From the NCBI GenBank assembly GCA_036674765.1, contig JARVKI010000013.1:310001-374000 (forward strand): a stretch of 64,000 nucleotides of DNA. Direction: 5' to 3'. A program made the position numbers and the translations under genes. The stretch is from Seiridium cupressi. Lineage: Eukaryota; Ascomycota; Sordariomycetes; Amphisphaeriales; Sporocadaceae. This document shows positions 57,851 to 64,000 of this stretch, in pieces (position 1 is the first letter of the stretch; every line of letters starts with the position of its first letter). Under the pieces are notes generated by a model that was given only the letters and a program-made list of their open reading frames with translations, had not been told where the DNA came from and made no database searches.

Positions 57851-59337
57851 ATGTCGGACGCGAATGGCAATTTTGTCTATTCGGCCATCAACTTGAACGA
57901 CCCCGAACCACTCGCAAACAAGAGGGCGACGCTGTTGGGTTGGGTGATAACTTTTCTGGTGAGGATGGAGCACGCGACTGGACGAGGAAACAAGTAAACC
58001 TGACTTCGCATTGCAGATAGTGTCGTGGATATGTGTAAGCCTACGTTTCTACGTCCGATTCAGGATCGTGCGTGCGCCGGGTTGGGATGATTTCTTTGTT
58101 GCACTTTATCTCGTGAGTTCGAAAGGGTCTGGATACTCTACAAGCATGCAACTGAGACTCTGATATAGCTTAGTATGACGGCTGCTTGCATATCAATATG
58201 TGTTGGTAAGTACCTTGGACTTTCAATTGGGAATTCATCAATTCTCACGGGTTTCAGCTACGAATTATGGTCTGGGACAGCATGTGCTACTCCTGCCACT
58301 GGGCGTCGTCTCCGATTTCCTCAAGGTATGCTCAAACCGTTCTGTTGGCCTTCGTGCGCATACCACTAAACACCATCTTTAAGGCATTCTATGTGCAGAA
58401 TGCATCTTACTGTAGCTCTACGTGTTTCATCAAGCTTGCCCTCCTGCTTCAGTACCTCAGAGTCTTCAAGCGTGGCACCAAGATCTACTATGCGACTCTT
58501 GGCCTCATCATCTTTACGGCACTCTGGGGTTTCGCCTACTCCTTCATCGCCTGGGTTCCATGTGTGCCTGTATCAACATACTGGGACTTGTCGAGCACTG
58601 GGAAGAATTGCTACGGATATGGCTCACATATTCCCACCACCTTTGTCGGCACATACGAAAGTCATAGTGCCACCAATATGATCCTCGATGCTGTCATCTT
58701 GGCCCTCCCTCTGCCGCTTTTCTTCAAGGATGGTGCCACGAAGGCAACTCGCTTACGCCTGGCAGCTTTGCTATCGATGGGCTGCATGTAAGTGTCCCAC
58801 GCAGCATTCTAGCACATTCCACTTGCTGTTACAGCACAGCACTAACGATCTCCGTTCCTTAGTGTTCTTGCGCTGGCAGCCTGGCGTCTGCAGACCATGA
58901 TAGAGAACCAGGTCGCCACATACCCAACACGAGACCCGACATGGTACGGACCTACAAGCATCTTACTGGCAGCCCTTGAGCTCAACGCAGCCAGTATTTG
59001 CGCGAGCGTACCGATATTCTGGCCTGTGTTTACGAGCAACTGGGGCGGCATCTTTGTAACCCAGGAGGTCAAAATTACACACGAATCGAGATATGTCGAT
59101 GAGGACGTGGACTCATTGACGCGAGGGTCCATGCACAGCAGGGTCGGCAGCGAGTCGCAACTGAGCATCGTCGAAAGCTCCAGTGGCGGTGGAAGAAGGG
59201 GCAACAATAGGCATTATCGAGATTCTTATATCCTGCGGCAGGTCGATCCGCTGCGGTTAAAGGATGACCGGGAGCAACCCAGTGCCATGGGCGGGGAGTT
59301 ATCGACGGATGGTTCAAGGAAATGGATAAAATTCTAG
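57851..59337 (+). CDS. SAT4/PTH11-like seven-helix rhodopsin-domain protein
   Basis: Six exons: 57851-57958, 58017-58112, 58169-58205, 58258-58325, 58384-58787 and 58863-59337; 395 aa. The start MSDANGNFVYSAINLNDPEP is in another frame from the long upstream frame and is set by splicing (TFL/IVSWICV). Seven hydrophobic helices follow the fungal rhodopsin-domain pattern: SLRFYVRFRI and GWDDFFVALYL after helix 1, KLALLLQYLRVF at helix 3, and ILDAVILALPLPL at helix 5. The tail of about 100 residues is hydrophilic and Ser/Arg-rich. Such proteins are integral membrane proteins, some GPCR-like (PTH11), but ligand and signalling are unknown for most. Note the paired Cys residues in CVPVSTYW and NCYGYG. 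Confidence 0.9.
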
Positions 59338-62202
59338 AGGGAACAATGCTCCACGGGGAGTAATATTATGGACAACAGAACATACCCCGGAGTTGGCGGC
59401 TCATTTGCTTTTTATACGTATACAGCTGAGATACAAGGTACATGATACACGATACATGGCTAATGCTACCAACATCTCCCTTTCAGGGCAAATTTACTCC
59501 ATACCGCTGGTATCTTATTGACGATGGTGCCTCTTCTGCTCCCTGGAAAGACTGAAGTTCATATGTATCCTTGTGATCACGGACAGGATCTACTGAGTTC
59601 TTATCGGGGAATATGTGAGCCTCTACTTTCAAGTATGTCCATTAGGAAGTAGATCGCTTGCACTCTACTCGTCAGACTGGTGGCATATCCTCGACAAAGT
59701 AAATGGCTGATAATGCTTCTCCCATCCGACTCGGGGACTCATTGGTTTTATGGTGAAAAAGAATTCAAATTGATGCTCATAGTCTATACTTTCCAATCCA
59801 TACCATTTTGTTCTGCCCAACTCAAGCCATTTCACAGCACGAATCATTCTGGCACCCTTGTTGTTAAGCTATTAGCAATGAGAATACCTGTAATCGCAGA
59901 TCAACTCATTTCCGTACATACACAGGTTCATTTCGAGTAAAAATAAGTAATACACTGACTAACCCGAGCAGGTGGGCATCAGCCAGACGTGCCAGCTTCC
60001 TTTCCTGCAAATTCTACTTTCGCTGCACTAACGTCAGAAGCTTTCCTAAGCAGTGACATTGCGGTTATGCGAGATCACGACGAGAGATTGACCTCTCATA
60101 GAATTTCAATCAGCCAGCTACAACAGTCCCGTATCCGAAATAAGGTAAAAAATGTGGCCCAGCAAATTATCATACACTTATCGTGCACGCTGGCTACAGA
60201 ACTTCACTAATATATAGCACTTGAGTGTTATATATTACACGGAATTTGTTAACAACGTTGACGGTTTGAAGGCATTATGTCAAATCGAAATGGTCCGATC
60301 TTCCGGGTTTATCAGCAACGTCTAGTGCACTAGGACTGTAGTGTTGTGCAGCGGTCTCCATTGTTTACCTCAAGATTATCACTTGGTCTGAAACCTCCGG
60401 AACCCTAGTCTATCCAGAATTTGACATCTCGTCACCGTGCGCATGGGAAAGGGGTTGCGGTGCTTTATGATACTCCGAGACCTGATAGTCGGGTCAGGAA
60501 CAATTGCTGACAGGCCCCATTGTCTACCAGCATGGTCGGGTTAAGTCGATCGAGGCGATAGCTACTATTATACTCCCCATGGACTCACTTCTCTAGAAAT
60601 GATATTGGGCCCTAAGAGATTTCTGCGGTAGTAGCTATCGTTCGTCTGTCTTATCAAGCCTCCAAGGAGCAAATAGGTTCAAGGCATATATCTCGCATCG
60701 CGAGATGACGAATTCACCAATGATATAGGCTTACCAACGAATCCGCTCATCGTATCAACAGGGTGCTATTTGTCGTATCGTGGCTATTCTGAGTTGCACT
60801 TTGTCACAGTGAATATAGCTAGAAATAGTTGGGCGATATTCCCAAGACCGGGTTATACAAAAACCGATGAGACACACCGTGGCCTATGCATGCATTTCTA
60901 CATAACTCATCGTTTCTGGTTAGCTCTTGGTATGCAAATATCAGCGAAAAGCTAACCAGACATATACCATGAATCAATCTATTTGGAATCGTTACATTTC
61001 TAGGCTTTGGATATGTGTTGGCCCAGCTAGGGCCATTCCACCCACGCATGCCTGTGAGCTTTGTTGATTCCGCGAAGATGCCAGCTAACACGATTTTGCT
61101 ATCATTGGTGATATACACATCCTCAACAGAGTTCCTTGACAACAGGGGAGCCTTCCGATTTGTATGCCAGAGGTCAACTGCCGGTTGCACAAGATGAATC
61201 ATTAGTACACGAACATCAAAACGCTGTTTCGAGCTGGGAGAGCAAGCTCCACGGCGAAGCAGCTTGGCTCACCTTACTGTCTGAGATCTTCATTGAAATG
61301 AGAAGCCAAGAAAACCCAAGAATTTGCATGTTTGTGGTTGAGATGAGGTTTCATTGCATTTCGAAACCAAGAAGCACTGCCAAGCAAAGGCGCGCCCAGG
61401 GATCATCGAGATCGGCACTTTCCCGCTACCGTAAACTGTAATGAGCGCCATTTCGCCAGACATGTGCTTCTCCCGTCTATGCAACTTGTCTGGGACAGAC
61501 TCATCATGGTTTGCAATCGATATCACCATCGAAAATTTTCACCCTGAGAAACCTGAGAAATTCCTCTGTGTCACATGCATGGCCATTTGACGTGATGTCT
61601 CGTCGTCGCGAAATGTAGCGAAGAGGCGAGCCATCCGACGACCGGCCACTGAGTCTCTGGGGATCCCAGGCAGTGTTGGGACATGCTATTCGCCAATGGC
61701 CCCAAAAGCTGAAGACCCCTACCCCCCGCAGGCTGCGACTGATGCGAGCTTGGCGACAGGCTATTGCCGGCGATCAGCGGCTTATGTTATCAGTGCGTCA
61801 TTCAGGCAACTTTCTTCTAGGACCCAGCCGAGAGACCCTGAGCTTGGGGATGGGCGTGTGATCCAATGGATCATCACCGAATTCGGCTGCTCTGAGATTG
61901 GAGGCGCGAGGGCTTGGCTTGCCTGAGTCAAGATGATAAGATGGATTGGTTTGCCATGCCTTGGCGGTGTGAAGGTTGTTGCTGTTAACCACATGTACAT
62001 ATATGCATCGAGGACTGTCCCATCCATCCCAGCCTTCGACATCTTCTCTGATCTAAACCTCGGCAATATATCTATCACCATAAGCCACACCTTCCTATCT
62101 ATCCAGGGAATCCTATTATAAACCTCTGGGCACATACCGACCCAGAGACCAACGGTTCACGAACTGATTCACCAAGAATACGTACACACGCATTTCACTA
62201 CA
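59338..62202. other. 2.9-kb intergenic
   Basis: No supported gene. The longest frame is 60819-61202 (-), 127 codons, with no family I recognise. AT-rich parts alternate with unique DNA. The last 100 bp before 62203 form the promoter of the small acidic protein. Confidence 0.45.
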
Positions 62203-62667
62203 ATGAGCCTTACTGCCCATCCGGTTCCTCTCACCTTGGAGAACCTCAAGGCCTTCTCGCCGTCACTATCCCATCCCTACTCAGCTGCTCCATCCTCCAC
62301 CGCCTCGGAAAATGACGGAGCCTCGGTCTTCTCTGACCTTCACAGCGCCATGTCCTCCACATCCAGCGCACCCGAAGACGAGGCAGCGCCATTCACCGTC
62401 CAGTCGTCGACGGGCGAGAGCATCACAGTCTACGAGTCCCTGGAGCAAGCAGTGCGCTACAGTCTCCTGCGAGCCGACCAGGAGAGGCGGAGCGAGGAAG
62501 AGTCCATGCGGTTCGCCTATGCGCCGCTCACAGTGCCTGCGTCCTCCGCAGCACCCGCGGCGGTGCTGTCTGCCTCGGATGCAGGGGGCGCAGGACTAGA
62601 GGCGGGGTTTGGGGACAGTGAGGGGGACGGGGATGAGGACGAGGATGCTTATTTCTCCATGGGCTGA
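62203..62667 (+). CDS. small Ser-rich acidic protein of unknown function
   Basis: Single exon, 154 aa, starting MSLTAHPVPLTLENLKAF. The N-terminal third is Ser/Ala-rich. The ordered core, TVQSSTGESITVYESLEQAV and RYSLLRADQERRSEEESMRF, looks like a strand then a helix. The C-terminus is acidic (GDSEGDGDEDEDAYFSMG). No signal peptide or membrane span. I do not recognise the family; length, codon pattern and a clean ATG make it likely real. Confidence 0.65.
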   Translation: MSLTAHPVPLTLENLKAFSPSLSHPYSAAPSSTASENDGASVFSDLHSAMSSTSSAPEDEAAPFTVQSSTGESITVYESLEQAVRYSLLRADQERRSEEESMRFAYAPLTVPASSAAPAAVLSASDAGGAGLEAGFGDSEGDGDEDEDAYFSMG

Positions 62668-63261
62668 TTAAGTTGGACCCTTTCGAGCCCAGACTACAAT
62701 TGTGTGGGCATTGATTTGTGGCGTTTCCGGAGCAGGACACGGAAGTGCTGTCACTCTTGAGATTTTAGCGATTGGGTCGTTTTCATTGTATGGACACGGG
62801 GATTTTGAACAGGGTTTACATGGCGTTTGAGGGGACCCCAGGATTCCGGGAAGAATCTACTCGGTGATTTTAAGTTTGAAAGACGGTCAGATTCGATCAT
62901 TCTAGCGCAAAGATACCCAAAACAGAAATGAATTTGTACACTCTAACGATATTTGGCATTTACCGTGGGTCACGGGTGTCCTCAGATGACTGACTAGTGT
63001 AGTCGCAGAAGTTCGTATGACATGGCATCGTACGTGATAGTACGGGGTCGTCAGTTACTCGAAGATGCTTGCTCTTTGAGCTTGTATAGACTACGGATCA
63101 ATCATGATGCCGAATCTAGATTGTTGTCTTTGCCATTTTCCCACTCCCTTCTATGACTTTCAAAGCGAAATCTATGGTCTTGCTCCGCTCGCAATCTGTT
63201 CTCGCGCGACCTCTTAACCGTGGGCCAAATACGATCGTCTAAGCCTATTGATGTAATCTCT
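62668..63261. other. convergent intergenic, acidic protein / PCS60-like
   Basis: About 590 bp of 3' flanks for both neighbours. No gene is seen. Confidence 0.5.
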
Positions 63262-64000
63262 CTACAGCTTCGCCTTGGGCTTGTCCTGCTTCATCATGGT
63301 TTCCGCTACAATGCGTCTTTGAATCTTGCCTGTCGCCGTCTTAGGCATGACATCGGTGAAGTAAATCTGCTTGTCATTAGTGTTTCCCTTTTCAGTGTGT
63401 TGCTCTTCTCTGTTAAAACTCACCTTTCGTGGTAGCTTGAACTTTGCAACTCTCTCCGCCATCCACTTCCGTAACTCCTCTTCGTCCAGTTTCTCCCCTG
63501 TCTTTCTCACGATTGCGACGCCAACATCCTGGCCATACATCTCGTCCGGGATGGCGAAGCTGACGGCTTCACTTACTGCCGTGTGTCTAGTCATGACATT
63601 GTCCAGCTCAATGGGGCTGATCTTCTCTCCTCCTTTGTTGATCAACTCCTTGATGCGTCCTGTAATGACAATGTAGCCATCCTCGTCCTTCTTGCCCTGG
63701 TCGCCCGTGCGGAAGAAGCCGTTCTTGGTATATCCCTCTGCATTGGCTTTGGGGTTGTTGAGATAGCCTTTTGTCACATTCTCACCCTTGATGCATATCT
63801 CGCCCTCGGCACCCTGGGGCAGCTCCTCTTCAGCATCATTGAGGATCCTGACCTCCACGTCTTGACCCAACCCAACGGTACCAGGCTTTCGCTTCGCAGG
63901 CGGAAGTGGATTGGACGTCATTTGGTGTGCGGCTTCGGTCATAGCGTATGCCTCAAGAACAGGAGCCTTCAAGGCCGCCTCCAGCCTTTCAAAGACAGCA
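63262..64000 (-). CDS. PCS60: peroxisomal acyl-CoA synthetase (PCS60/AAE3-like), partial
   Basis: The 3' end of a minus-strand gene that runs past the window edge; exons >64000-63424 and 63369-63262. It carries the adenylate-forming motifs EAYAMTEAAHQMTSNP, then GFFRTGDQGKKDEDGYIVIT, GRIKELINKGGEKISPIE and the C-terminal Lys loop PKTATGKIQRR. These match the ANL superfamily and the PCS60/oxalyl-CoA synthetase branch. It ends AKL, a type-1 peroxisomal targeting signal. The last 54-bp intron has no stop and keeps frame; the spliced form reads KLPRK/QIYFTDVMPK as in the family. The 5' part, with the first ATP-binding motif, is not in the window. Confidence 0.9.
   Translation of the reverse strand, partial: AVFERLEAALKAPVLEAYAMTEAAHQMTSNPLPPAKRKPGTVGLGQDVEVRILNDAEEELPQGAEGEICIKGENVTKGYLNNPKANAEGYTKNGFFRTGDQGKKDEDGYIVITGRIKELINKGGEKISPIELDNVMTRHTAVSEAVSFAIPDEMYGQDVGVAIVRKTGEKLDEEELRKWMAERVAKFKLPRKVSFNREEQHTEKGNTNDKQIYFTDVMPKTATGKIQRRIVAETMMKQDKPKAKL

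Noticed and set aside
60819..61202. 127-aa minus-strand frame
   Set aside because: Looks protein-like in places, but I could not extend it across stops to a known family; reported as intergenic.

Overview
This window is nuclear DNA from a filamentous ascomycete (Pezizomycotina, most likely a Sordariomycete; I cannot name the species). The evidence is short introns (mostly 47-150 bp, GTRAGT-like donors), ordinary eukaryotic housekeeping genes (RIX7, VPS20, ribosomal protein eL18, ICE2, PCS60), and families typical of plant-biomass-degrading moulds: an AA9 lytic polysaccharide monooxygenase, cellobiose dehydrogenase, a GH49 glucanase and a seven-helix SAT4/PTH11-like rhodopsin-domain protein. 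Nineteen genes or gene remnants are supported; most needed splice models, and several open frames in the raw sequence begin at non-ATG codons, so the starts given here are re-chosen.

Layout. 0.9-14.3 kb is dense and mainly housekeeping: RIX7 (-), VPS20 (+), a DUF2293 protein (-), eL18 (+), an SRAP/HMCES-type DNA-protein crosslink protein (+) and a sulfotransferase-fold protein (+). 15-22 kb is a small oxidative-cellulolysis locus: an intact AA9 monooxygenase (-), a decayed second AA9 gene (-) and a complete, divergently transcribed cellobiose dehydrogenase (+). CDH is the known extracellular electron donor of AA9 enzymes, so the two intact genes probably act together outside the cell. 22-29.9 kb has no gene I can support and ends at a large nuclear regulator-like gene (ORP1-like, 831 aa) with an unusually long 971-bp intron. 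34.7-39.3 kb holds a HAD phosphatase and an AT-hook protein.

41.7-51.6 kb holds ICE2, a CorA-like membrane protein with a degenerate GMN signature, a 103-aa orphan, an alpha/beta hydrolase and a putative mitochondrial protein. 54.5-59.3 kb is again accessory: a secreted GH49 enzyme with its three catalytic aspartates in place, and the SAT4-type receptor-like protein. A small acidic protein and the 3' part of a peroxisomal acyl-CoA synthetase (PCS60-like, ending AKL) close the window.

No rRNA, convincing tRNA, CRISPR, complete transposon or virus was seen. One degenerate Pol III-like unit (box A, box B, T9) lies near 40.1 kb. No wholly new system is evident. The points most worth a second look are the AA9/pseudo-AA9/CDH locus, the two IxxFF (PCNA-type) motifs in the SRAP protein, the altered CorA signature, and the gene-free region with a long intron around the ORP1-like regulator.
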